Positions 1-6,082 of a stretch of 8,821 nucleotides of DNA are shown here, in pieces. Made by a program: the position numbers and the translations under genes. Below the pieces are notes generated by a model. It saw only the letters and a program-made list of their open reading frames with translations. It did no database searches and was not told the DNA's origin. The stretch is from Gammaproteobacteria bacterium (GTDB lineage Bacteria; Pseudomonadota; Gammaproteobacteria; Arenicellales; JAHEKD01), in assembly GCA_024638545.1 (NCBI GenBank), contig JAHEKD010000056.1, forward strand, positions 1 to 8,821. The letters run 5' to 3'. How positions within the stretch are numbered: the stretch's first letter is position 1; each line of letters begins with the position of its first letter.

Positions 1-848
1 TGCTGGTGGGTGCCGATACGCATGACTATCACGGTAATTTAGGCAACGGGTCGATGAGTTTTATCCCGTCGGTGTATGTTCGAACCAGTGAGCGGGTGAA
101 TTATGCGCCGTCGGACGGCAAATATGCGGATGTTGACGGCGACAATATTCCGGATTTGTCAATTGGGCGGATGATTCCGCGCACCACCGATGAGTGGGCC
201 AACAGTGTGACCAAGACATTGCAGTACCGATCGCATCCGAACCCGCGTTCGCTGGTGCTGGCGGTGGATGAAAAAGACCAGGCGGCGGGGTATTCGTTCA
301 GTGCGGATGCGGACGCGACTATCTCCGAGTTGCCGGCGCCGTGGCAGGGTAATATCACCCGTGCGTATATCGATGAGCTGGGCGTGGCGTCGGCGCGCAG
401 TACGCTGATTGAGGCGCTGAATGCGGGCCAGGCGGTGGCGGGGATGTTTGGTCATTCGGGTGCGCGTGACTGGAGTTTCAGCGGCTTGTTCAAGGCCGGC
501 GATGCCTCGAGTTTAAGCAATGCGGGTGCGCCGACGGTGATCACGCAGTGGGGGTGCTGGAATACGTATTATGTGTCGGCGAGTGAAGACACGCTGGCGC
601 ATGAGTTCATGCTCAATGATTTAAACGGTGCGGCGGCGGTGCTGGGGGCGAGCACGCTGACGGAGGCGGCGCATGAGCGCGAGATGGCGAAGCGGGTGTA
701 TCCGCGGATGTTTGAGGCCGGCAAGCCGATTGGCGAGGCGATACTTGAGGCCAAGCTTGAGCATGCGCGCGAGCACGGTGACCAGCTTGACGTGATCCTG
801 GGCTGGAACCTGCTGGGTGACCCGGCGCTGGTGGTTGAGGGTGGTTAA
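1..848 (+). CDS. C25-family (gingipain-type) cysteine peptidase, C-terminal part
   Basis: This is the 3' end of a larger gene: the frame is open through base 1, where the upstream codon reads Leu before VGADTHDYHG, so the start lies outside the window. The visible ~281 residues match the catalytic domain of peptidase family C25. They include a 'LVGADTHDYHG' strand, an Asp-rich segment ADVDGDNIPDLSIGRM (family pattern D.DG...PDI.IGR), the probable catalytic His in MFGHSGARDW (codon 453-455) and the probable nucleophile Cys in QWGCWNTYY (codon 555-557). The end, GWNLLGDPALVVEGG, is the usual close of the domain, and no sorting or adhesin domain follows. C25 enzymes are normally secreted or surface endopeptidases with a caspase-like fold; the signal peptide would be upstream and is not seen. 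The gene is clearly richer in G+C than the lasso locus that follows, which suggests a composition boundary near 850. I see no terminator after the TAA at 846-848. Confidence 0.85.
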   Translation, partial: LVGADTHDYHGNLGNGSMSFIPSVYVRTSERVNYAPSDGKYADVDGDNIPDLSIGRMIPRTTDEWANSVTKTLQYRSHPNPRSLVLAVDEKDQAAGYSFSADADATISELPAPWQGNITRAYIDELGVASARSTLIEALNAGQAVAGMFGHSGARDWSFSGLFKAGDASSLSNAGAPTVITQWGCWNTYYVSASEDTLAHEFMLNDLNGAAAVLGASTLTEAAHEREMAKRVYPRMFEAGKPIGEAILEAKLEHAREHGDQLDVILGWNLLGDPALVVEGG

Positions 849-1006
849 ACACAGGTAAAAACGGTATACTTGCGTTCTTGGGTTGCTTTTGAGATTTGGA
901 TGGACTGATGAGCAGTAATATAAACATAAATAATGGAAATGATGATCGTGTTTATAGATTATCATTAGCTAATATCGATGCTTTTCGAGAAGGAGTCGAG
1001 GATACG

Positions 1007-1156
1007 GTGACTTGTAAAAATGAACCTGCATCTTTCAAACAAACGGCAAAAGCCTATTCTAAGCCAATAATAAACCAGCTCGGCAGCCTGTCGACACTGA
1101 TTATGGGCCAGTCCGGTGCGGGCATTGATTCGATCGCCCGGCGCGAGTTGTTCTAG
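1007..1156 (+). CDS. Putative lasso peptide precursor (A protein)
   Basis: I prefer the GTG at 1007, which gives 49 residues. It has GAGG at 998-1001 (5-nt spacing) and AAGGAG at 990-995 upstream, and the length fits lasso precursors. An in-frame ATG at 908 would give 82 residues but has only a weak ribosome site and an unusually long leader. Numbered from 1007, the leader holds YSKP (17-20), Ile22, Gly26 and then Gly34, exactly the spacing of the lasso leader pattern YxxPxLxxxGxxxxxTxG. The one departure is Ile32 at position -2, where Thr is expected. The core would be GQSGAGIDSIARRELF, with a macrolactam from Gly1 to Asp8 and an eight-residue tail. A lasso-cyclase-like gene lies 209 nt downstream on the same strand. 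A TATACT box at 865-870 could be a -10 element for a promoter ahead of the longer reading, but no good -35 is present. No other precursor-like ORF is seen. The call rests on motif spacing and context and has not been tested against a profile. Confidence 0.68.
   Translation: MTCKNEPASFKQTAKAYSKPIINQLGSLSTLIMGQSGAGIDSIARRELF
1106..1153 (+). other. Predicted lasso core peptide GQSGAGIDSIARRELF
   Basis: The segment following the leader's Ile-Met encodes 16 residues that start with Gly and have an acid at position 8, the hallmark of a class II lasso core (no cysteines). Ring: Gly1-Gln-Ser-Gly-Ala-Gly-Ile-Asp8. Tail: Ser-Ile-Ala-Arg-Arg-Glu-Leu-Phe. The bulky plug residues that hold the thread could be Ile10, Arg12/Arg13 or Phe16; this is a guess. 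The ring is rich in small residues, and the tail carries two adjacent arginines. Confidence 0.6.
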
Positions 1157-1365
1157 GCAACGGAAACTATTAGAGCAGTGGCCGGGAATCTGCCTCAAGA
1201 CTTTATCAAATACCCCGGACCTTTGACTCATTTTTCCCCAAGCGTTATGTTAAAGATAGACGCCATCGTTCAAGCCGGATTCACTGATGTCTCTGCACAT
1301 TCGGAATGTTGATTTGACTGCGACTTACCTTCTAAAAACCCTGACTCTCGACCTCATAGCATAAG

Positions 1366-3192
1366 TTGAATGACGATAGCTGGGGGGTCATCTGGGCAAA
1401 TCAGAATCCTTGCATTGTTGATTCGGTAGACAGCCCATACCTGCAAAGAATTAAGAATAAAGGTTCGTTAACATCGGTCAGAATTGAAACCTTTGCACAG
1501 TCAGGTTATCTGTTCCTCGCCGCCAGCTCTAAAAAGCCGCATTATCACTCAGAACCAGATATCGCTACTGCTATTTTCTGTGGTGAGTTAAGTAACCGTC
1601 AACAACTCACTGATGAGTTATCGTTGTCTGATAAATGCCTGGAAAATGATGCGCGATTGGTTGTTGAAGGATTTTCCAGGCTAGGCAAGGCTCTATTTTC
1701 AAAGCTGTCTGGTGGTTATTGCTTTATCGTCTACCAAAATGATGGCAATAAACTGTCGCTTGTCACAGACCGGCAGGGAGACTACAGGCTTTACTATGCA
1801 GCTATCGATGAGGCTGTCTTAATCTCATCAAGCCTCGAAACGCTGCTGTCAACTTCATTAGTTGATCGAAAAACAGACCGGCAATCGGTGGCAGCCTATT
1901 TTGCCAATCAAAGTTCATATACGGGGCGAAGTTATATTAAAGGGGTGAACAAGGTCATGCCTGGATATTGTGTGCAAATCGGCGAAGATGGGATACAAAA
2001 TGAGCGTTACTGGCAGTTTGTAATCGCTGATAGCTATCGAAACGCCTCAATTGACGAAATGGTTGAGGGATTTTATGAACAGCTGAATGACGCACTGAAT
2101 TGCTGCCTCAAGGGTCATTCAAGAATAGCACTCTTGCTCAGTGGCGGGCTTGACTCCTCCTCAATAATGGCGCTTATGATGCATGCTGATCAGCGGGAAA
2201 GGGATATCCTTGCGGTGACACATGTCTTTGATAAATACCCACAGTGTGACGAAAGAGTTTACCTTAAGGATTTATACAGTCGCTATAAATTTAACCACCT
2301 TTATGTCAATGCAGACGACTGTCTTCCCCTTGCGCATGATCCGGAAACATTACATAGGGGTATAAATGAGATTTGGGTGCCGCCAATGATCCGGCAGCGC
2401 CGTAAATCCTACCCAGTCATCAGGTCAAAAGGCTATGATCATTTTCTGAGTGGCGAATTCGGTGATCACCTGTTTGGTAGCTATCGGTACTGGCTCAGGG
2501 ATCTGGTAAAAACACACAAGTCTGCAGGTGATATTTTTCAGGCTGTCTGTCATCAGGTAAGTACCTCAACGGCACCCTGGTATGCTGATAATGTGTTGCG
2601 AAGACTGTTACCATTCAACGGCATCAGGGCCGGACGTTTTAATCAGTGCCCGGCATTTTTGACACCATTTTCCCGCAAATCAGTTCGGGAAATCTCCAGG
2701 CTGAGCAGTCAGGATGGCTTCAGGTTTGAACAGGACCGGTATCAGGCCTGTTTAAATCAGAACAGTTCTGACTTGTCACTTATAATCCGTAATGAATCGA
2801 ATCATTACGGATTGCAACCCCTGTTTCCGTACCGTGATCTAAATCTTATCAACTACACATTGAATTTACCTGCGTATCTATTTTATGATTATGCAAGCAG
2901 GCAACATAAACACATTCTTCGCCGCTCAATGACGGGACTACTTCCGGATTCCCTGAGACTTAGAAAAAATGCAACGGTTTATAACGACATCTTTCGTGAC
3001 TCCTTAACCGGGCAGCACGGAAATGCAGTCAGAGAGATTTTGATGGATTCGGGCCGGACATGGCCCGAATTTATTCGCGAAAGTTATCTGTTGCCTAAAA
3101 TAGGCCAGGCTAATATCAGTGATGGCGATCTTCACCTCATCTGGAACTGCATATGTTATGAATTGTGGATCAAAAAGCTCATCTCCCGATGA
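1366..3192 (+). CDS. Lasso peptide cyclase (asparagine synthetase B-like C protein)
   Basis: A 608-residue protein of the asparagine-synthetase family. The N-terminal third is a glutaminase-like (class II amidotransferase) domain without the catalytic Cys2 of true AsnB, as in lasso cyclases; no MCGI start is present. The C-terminal synthetase domain shows the ATP-pyrophosphatase loop SGGLDSSS (259-266), GEFGDHLFGSYRYWL (363-377, replacing the GGDE-type loop of AsnB), PLFPYRD (485-491), the Lys of QHKHILRR (513-520) and LRLRKNA (530-536). With ATP and Mg2+ such proteins adenylate the ring Asp/Glu side chain of a lasso core and join it to the freed N-terminal amine, in the cytoplasm. The start is uncertain. 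TTG 1366 is the only upstream in-frame candidate, since TAG at 1357 closes the frame, and no Shine-Dalgarno is evident. An out-of-frame ATG at 1370 leads into a run of six Gs. The short precursor lies upstream on the same strand. The alternative, a stand-alone asparagine-synthase-like enzyme such as a beta-lactam synthetase relative, is less likely given that precursor. Confidence 0.83.
   Translation: MNDDSWGVIWANQNPCIVDSVDSPYLQRIKNKGSLTSVRIETFAQSGYLFLAASSKKPHYHSEPDIATAIFCGELSNRQQLTDELSLSDKCLENDARLVVEGFSRLGKALFSKLSGGYCFIVYQNDGNKLSLVTDRQGDYRLYYAAIDEAVLISSSLETLLSTSLVDRKTDRQSVAAYFANQSSYTGRSYIKGVNKVMPGYCVQIGEDGIQNERYWQFVIADSYRNASIDEMVEGFYEQLNDALNCCLKGHSRIALLLSGGLDSSSIMALMMHADQRERDILAVTHVFDKYPQCDERVYLKDLYSRYKFNHLYVNADDCLPLAHDPETLHRGINEIWVPPMIRQRRKSYPVIRSKGYDHFLSGEFGDHLFGSYRYWLRDLVKTHKSAGDIFQAVCHQVSTSTAPWYADNVLRRLLPFNGIRAGRFNQCPAFLTPFSRKSVREISRLSSQDGFRFEQDRYQACLNQNSSDLSLIIRNESNHYGLQPLFPYRDLNLINYTLNLPAYLFYDYASRQHKHILRRSMTGLLPDSLRLRKNATVYNDIFRDSLTGQHGNAVREILMDSGRTWPEFIRESYLLPKIGQANISDGDLHLIWNCICYELWIKKLISR
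2784..2813. repeat. Perfect 12-bp inverted repeat inside the cyclase gene
   Basis: Arms 2784-2795 (AATCCGTAATGA) and 2802-2813 (TCATTACGGATT) are exact reverse complements around a six-base loop. The hairpin lies within the coding region, at residues about 473-483 (IIRNESNHYGL). It may be incidental or may affect mRNA folding; no run of T follows, so it is not a classic terminator. Confidence 0.7.
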
Positions 3193-3257
3193 ACCATTGG
3201 TCATACTTCACAAATAGTTGACAAATGCAGCGCCAAACACAATGAATGCAACGCCGG

Positions 3258-3847
3258 TTATTGAAACCACGGATCGGCTTTTACAAAATTGAGAGTACAG
3301 GCTTTTAAGAGATTAGCTAAAATACTGATACCTTGCTCTATTTGCGATAAAGACAGGGCAGTAAATCCCATAATCAGGCCTGCTTGCTGAGGTGGGCTTT
3401 GATACAAGTAATTTACTGGATACACACCAAGGCTGTTATCCAGCGCAAGTTTGCTAAAGTCATCGAGTCACTGCTGGATATTTTATTCAGCCAGATGAGA
3501 ATATTCAGCCCTGCTGGTGTGTTTGAATGGGTTTGCTGAAATCTGTCCATGCTTTGAATTGACGCCACTGGTTGCCCTTCATAACGAAATTCGCTGTCGT
3601 AATCATCCTCGATTATGATGACATTGTTCCTGTACGCCTATTCGATAACTTTCATGCGTCGCCGCGCGCTCATTACAACACCTGTCGGGTACCGGTGTGA
3701 AGGCGTTAAATAAAGTAATTTAGGAGTATCCCCACTATATTTTTCGATATCAAGTCCCTCGTTATCCACTGCAATCCTGTAGATTGAATACTTGCAGGCA
3801 TCATACAGTTGGCAATACAGCGGACCTTGTCCGGATAATTGCAGCAT
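3258..3847 (-). pseudogene. Decayed MocR/PdxR-type regulator (GntR-aminotransferase fusion)
   Basis: Reading the minus strand from ATG 3847, pieces of one MocR-family protein appear in order. The N-terminal PLYCQLYDA (of the winged-helix domain) jumps directly to the aminotransferase segment VDNEGLDIEKYSG and PKLLYLTPSHRYPTGVVMS. A TAG at 3638-3640 follows, then in the same frame RNNVIIIEDDYDSEFRYEGQP. After another gap comes PAGLNILIWLNK. A frameshift near 3467 leads to NSLGVYPVNYLY, PPQQAGLIMGFTALS and a TAA at 3258-3260. About 200 residues are missing between the first two blocks, including most of the DNA-binding domain. Roughly 100 more are missing after the DDYDSEFRYEG block, including the PLP-binding Lys. 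Intact family members are about 450-500 residues, so this one cannot work. Intact MocR genes commonly lie divergent to oxidoreductase and acetyltransferase genes like those beginning at 3940. Confidence 0.87.
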
Positions 3848-3849
3848 GG

Positions 3850-3879
3850 TGGACCAATTAATTGTACAAAAAATGGTAC
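3850..3879. promoter_or_regulatory. Possible regulator operator: three direct half-sites, 12-bp period
   Basis: TGGACC (3850-3855), TTGTAC (3862-3867) and TGGTAC (3874-3879) share the pattern T(G/T)G(A/T)(A/C)C and start exactly 12 bp apart, on the same face of the helix to a rough approximation. A perfect palindrome CAATTAATTG (3855-3864) sits between the first two. The repeats lie between the start of the MocR relic and the osmC-like gene, where such a regulator would bind. Direct repeats of TGG-rich half-sites are typical of MocR/PdxR operators; assignment to this relic is inferred. Confidence 0.4.
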
Positions 3880-3889
3880 TTTTTATAAG
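3862..3889 (+). promoter_or_regulatory. Likely sigma70-type promoter of the osmC-like operon
   Basis: A -35-like TTGTAC (3862-3867) and a -10-like TATAAG (3884-3889) are separated by 16 bp, in an AT-rich stretch about 50 nt ahead of the first gene of the operon. It overlaps the direct repeats described for 3850-3879, so a regulator bound there would meet RNA polymerase directly. Confidence 0.45.
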
Positions 3890-3939
3890 ATCATAATAAT
3901 GACAAAATTAAAACCTGTAAAATTTAGTTTGGAACAACC

Positions 3940-4395
3940 ATGTCAGTTTATTGTGCGCAGGTGATTTGGCTTTGTGACGATTCGGATTTTCTTGAGCGTC
4001 GTTATTCCAGAGAACATAAATGGCTGTTTGACGGCGGTGTTTCTTTGCCTGCATCAGCATCTCCACATGTGGTGCCGTTGCCCATGTCGAGTGAAGCGGC
4101 GGTCGATCCGGAGGAAGCATTTATCGCCGCTTTGTCCAGTTGTCATATGCTGTTTTTCCTGGACTATGCTTCCAGGGAAAAAATTGCCGTTATCCGTTAT
4201 TCAGACCAGGCACAGGGCGTCATGGAGAAAAATCAGCAGGGAAAAATTGCCATAACCCGGGTCACTTTAAACCCAGATGTTGTCTATAAGGGCGAAGTGC
4301 CTGATAAAAAGACGCTAGCGGAGTTGCACCACAGGGCACATGAGAGCTGTTTCCTGGCGAACTCGGTGATTACGGAAATCAAGGTAATAATTTAA
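3940..4395 (+). CDS. OsmC-like peroxiredoxin
   Basis: A 151-residue OsmC/Ohr-superfamily protein. These cytoplasmic enzymes reduce organic or fatty-acid peroxides using two cysteines. The two expected cysteines are present in context: Cys68 in FIAALSSCHMLFFL (peroxidatic) and Cys137 in HRAHESCFLANSVI (resolving). SSPHVVPLPMS-like and DPEEAF segments ahead of Cys68 match the OsmC subgroup rather than Ohr. The start ATG 3940 has only a weak GGAA site at 3932-3935, but the MSVYCAQVIW N-terminus aligns with family starts. It opens a six-gene run on the plus strand; the next gene, a cupin, begins 61 nt after its stop. Full length, no damage seen. Confidence 0.88.
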   Translation: MSVYCAQVIWLCDDSDFLERRYSREHKWLFDGGVSLPASASPHVVPLPMSSEAAVDPEEAFIAALSSCHMLFFLDYASREKIAVIRYSDQAQGVMEKNQQGKIAITRVTLNPDVVYKGEVPDKKTLAELHHRAHESCFLANSVITEIKVII

Positions 4396-4456
4396 CAAAC
4401 GGGCACGGGGTTTTACGGCAAGCTTGACAGTAACAACAGTATCGGAGGAAAGTATC

Positions 4457-4792
4457 ATGAGCAAAGAAAATATGACGATATCGAATACGCTTCGCCAGTT
4501 ACCAACGGCTGCTGGCGAACAGTTTTTAAAAGTCTTTAATCACGGTAGCCTGGAAATCGAGATGTATGCCCCAAAAGGCCACGATCCACAGCATCCACAC
4601 GATAAAGATGAGGTCTACATCATTGCTTCCGGTAGTGGCTGGTTTGTGAATGGTAAAACCAGGCACCCCTTTGAAACCGGCCAGGTGCTATTTGTGGCGG
4701 CCGGTGTTGAACATCGATTCGAGGATTTTACCGAAGATTTTTCAACCTGGGTCATATTCTATGGACCCGAAGGAGGAGAGTCGAATGAGTGA
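4457..4792 (+). CDS. Small single-domain cupin protein
   Basis: A 111-residue cupin with a metal-binding first motif, GHDPQHPHDKDEVYIIASG, that supplies His, His and Glu ligands, and a second motif, GQVLFVAAGVEHRFEDF, that supplies the last His. The usual Pro of motif 2 is Ala. Proteins of this kind bind a divalent metal and act as small dioxygenases, isomerases or sensors; the substrate here cannot be told. ATG 4457 is chosen over upstream non-ATG codons because GGAGGA (4444-4449) sits 7 nt ahead of it. The stop overlaps the next gene by 8 bp, which indicates translational coupling. Confidence 0.85.
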   Translation: MSKENMTISNTLRQLPTAAGEQFLKVFNHGSLEIEMYAPKGHDPQHPHDKDEVYIIASGSGWFVNGKTRHPFETGQVLFVAAGVEHRFEDFTEDFSTWVIFYGPEGGESNE

Positions 4793-5426
4793 TTTAAAGT
4801 CTGATCGAGTCAGTGTAAGGCGTCTTAGAGAAAGAGGTGCTTATGATTCAAAATCCATTTACGCGATCCTGGATGAGGGTAAAGTTTGCCATGTCGGTTT
4901 TAATGTTGATGATCAGCCCTACGTAATTCCCATGGCTTATGCAAGAGTGGATAATAAACTTATTCTGCATGGATCAGTGCTGAGCCGGTTGATGAATAAA
5001 CTTGCAGGGGGCGTTAATGTTTGCGTCACCGTAACGCTCGTTGATGGCATGGTGCTTGCACGATCCGCATTTCATCACTCCATGAATTATCGCAGCGTTG
5101 TTGTGCTTGGAAAAGCGATACCAATTATCAAGGCATCGGAAAAAGCACAGGCCCTGAATGCACTTGTGGACCATCTTATTCCGGGCCGGTCCAAAGCCTC
5201 AAGACCCGGTAGTAAACAGGAGCTTAAAGCAACCCACGTCATGGCACTTGAGATTAGTGAGGCATCCGCAAAAGTTCGCAGCGGTGATCCAAAAGATGAC
5301 AAGGAGGATATGCAAACTGATTATTGGGCAGGTATTATTCCAATGGCTACAGCGTATGGCGCACCCAGGCCGGCAGCCGATTTAAAAATGTCGATTCCGC
5401 TTCCTGATTTTTCACAGCTGCTCTAG
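4785..5426 (+). CDS. NimA-like pyridoxamine 5'-phosphate oxidase-family flavoprotein
   Basis: A 213-residue split-barrel protein of the Pyridox_ox_2 type (NimA-like, FMN-binding). Recognisable segments include RRLRERGAYD near the start, GKVCHVGFNVDDQPYVIPMAY (written here in part), LHGS, VTVTLVDGMVLARSAFHHSMNYRS, and the C-terminal YWAGIIPM. Relatives bind FMN or heme and include nitroimidazole-resistance reductases; most remain uncharacterised, and true PNPOx activity is unlikely. ATG 4785 has AGGAGG at 4771-4776 and overlaps the cupin stop by 8 bp. The longer in-frame reading from further upstream would lie inside the cupin gene and lacks a ribosome site. The glutathione S-transferase begins 11 nt after its stop. 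Genes of this class are a recurrent neighbour of MocR regulators, which fits the relic at 3258-3847. Confidence 0.87.
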   Translation: MSDLKSDRVSVRRLRERGAYDSKSIYAILDEGKVCHVGFNVDDQPYVIPMAYARVDNKLILHGSVLSRLMNKLAGGVNVCVTVTLVDGMVLARSAFHHSMNYRSVVVLGKAIPIIKASEKAQALNALVDHLIPGRSKASRPGSKQELKATHVMALEISEASAKVRSGDPKDDKEDMQTDYWAGIIPMATAYGAPRPAADLKMSIPLPDFSQLL

Positions 5427-5437
5427 GAGGGTTTTTA

Positions 5438-6073
5438 ATGCATGCCTTAAAATTGTTTGGACATTATGATTCGGGTCATGTTTACAAAATCATGCTGTTT
5501 CTTGAGCTTGCAAACATTCCGTATGACTATGAGCAGGTGGACATCTGGATTGATAAAGCGGATCGACAGACAGAATTTTTAAAATTTTCAAGAAACGGTG
5601 AAGTACCTTGCCTGCTGATTGACGGGCTACCGTATATCCAGTCCAACCTGATTCTCTATAAGCTGGCGAGTCTTTATAAAATCTATGGCGGAGAGTCTGC
5701 TCAAAGATTAATACAGGCACTCGAGTGGCAATTTTGGGAAGCTAACAGACTGGGCATGTGTTTACCCCAGCTACGATATGCTAAATTAATCGCACCCGAT
5801 GAATTCAATGCTGATAGTCTGGCATTTCTCAGAAATCGCTTCGAAGTGGATATTGCAGTTTTAGCGAGACACTTGTCTGATGACAGAAAATTTATCCTTG
5901 ATGATAAAGCGAGTATTGCTGATTTTTCCATCTGCGGATATCTATACTGGGCAGACGAGGCCGGTGTCCGGCTGCCCCGGCAGATTAACAACTGGCTTGA
6001 AAGAATAAGTCGATTACCGGGCTGGCGGTCGCCATACGAAATGATGAATAAAGCCAGTCAGGATACACATTAG
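5438..6073 (+). CDS. Glutathione S-transferase family protein
   Basis: A 211-residue cytosolic GST. The N-terminal thioredoxin-like domain (about 1-80) has LFGHYDSGHVYK, with Ser12 as the candidate thiol-activating residue. It also has the cis-proline loop NGEVPCLLIDG (Val56-Pro57) and an SNLIL segment where the glutathione gamma-Glu contact (usually ES) reads QS (68-69). The C-terminal helical domain carries the N-capping motif SIADFSICGYLYW and ends LPGWRSPYE. GSTs conjugate glutathione to electrophiles or reduce peroxides; the substrate is not predictable. AGGAGG (5425-5430) lies 7 nt ahead of ATG 5438 and overlaps the preceding stop, so it is almost certainly co-transcribed. The first GNAT gene follows 9 nt after its stop. 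Confidence 0.9.
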   Translation: MHALKLFGHYDSGHVYKIMLFLELANIPYDYEQVDIWIDKADRQTEFLKFSRNGEVPCLLIDGLPYIQSNLILYKLASLYKIYGGESAQRLIQALEWQFWEANRLGMCLPQLRYAKLIAPDEFNADSLAFLRNRFEVDIAVLARHLSDDRKFILDDKASIADFSICGYLYWADEAGVRLPRQINNWLERISRLPGWRSPYEMMNKASQDTH

Positions 6074-6082
6074 GTTAAGCGT

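Noticed and set aside
101..965. Several long minus-strand frames opposite the C25 gene
   Set aside because: The GC-rich codons of the peptidase create open antisense frames; the translations are rich in Arg, Pro and His and have no domain pattern.
965..1231. Minus-strand 88-codon open frame across the precursor
   Set aside because: It is antisense to the motif-bearing precursor, shows no family pattern, and has no ribosome site.
3258..3847. A functional small protein from ATG 3847 (69 residues)
   Set aside because: It is a fusion of two distant MocR segments that ends at a nonsense codon, after which homology resumes in the same frame.
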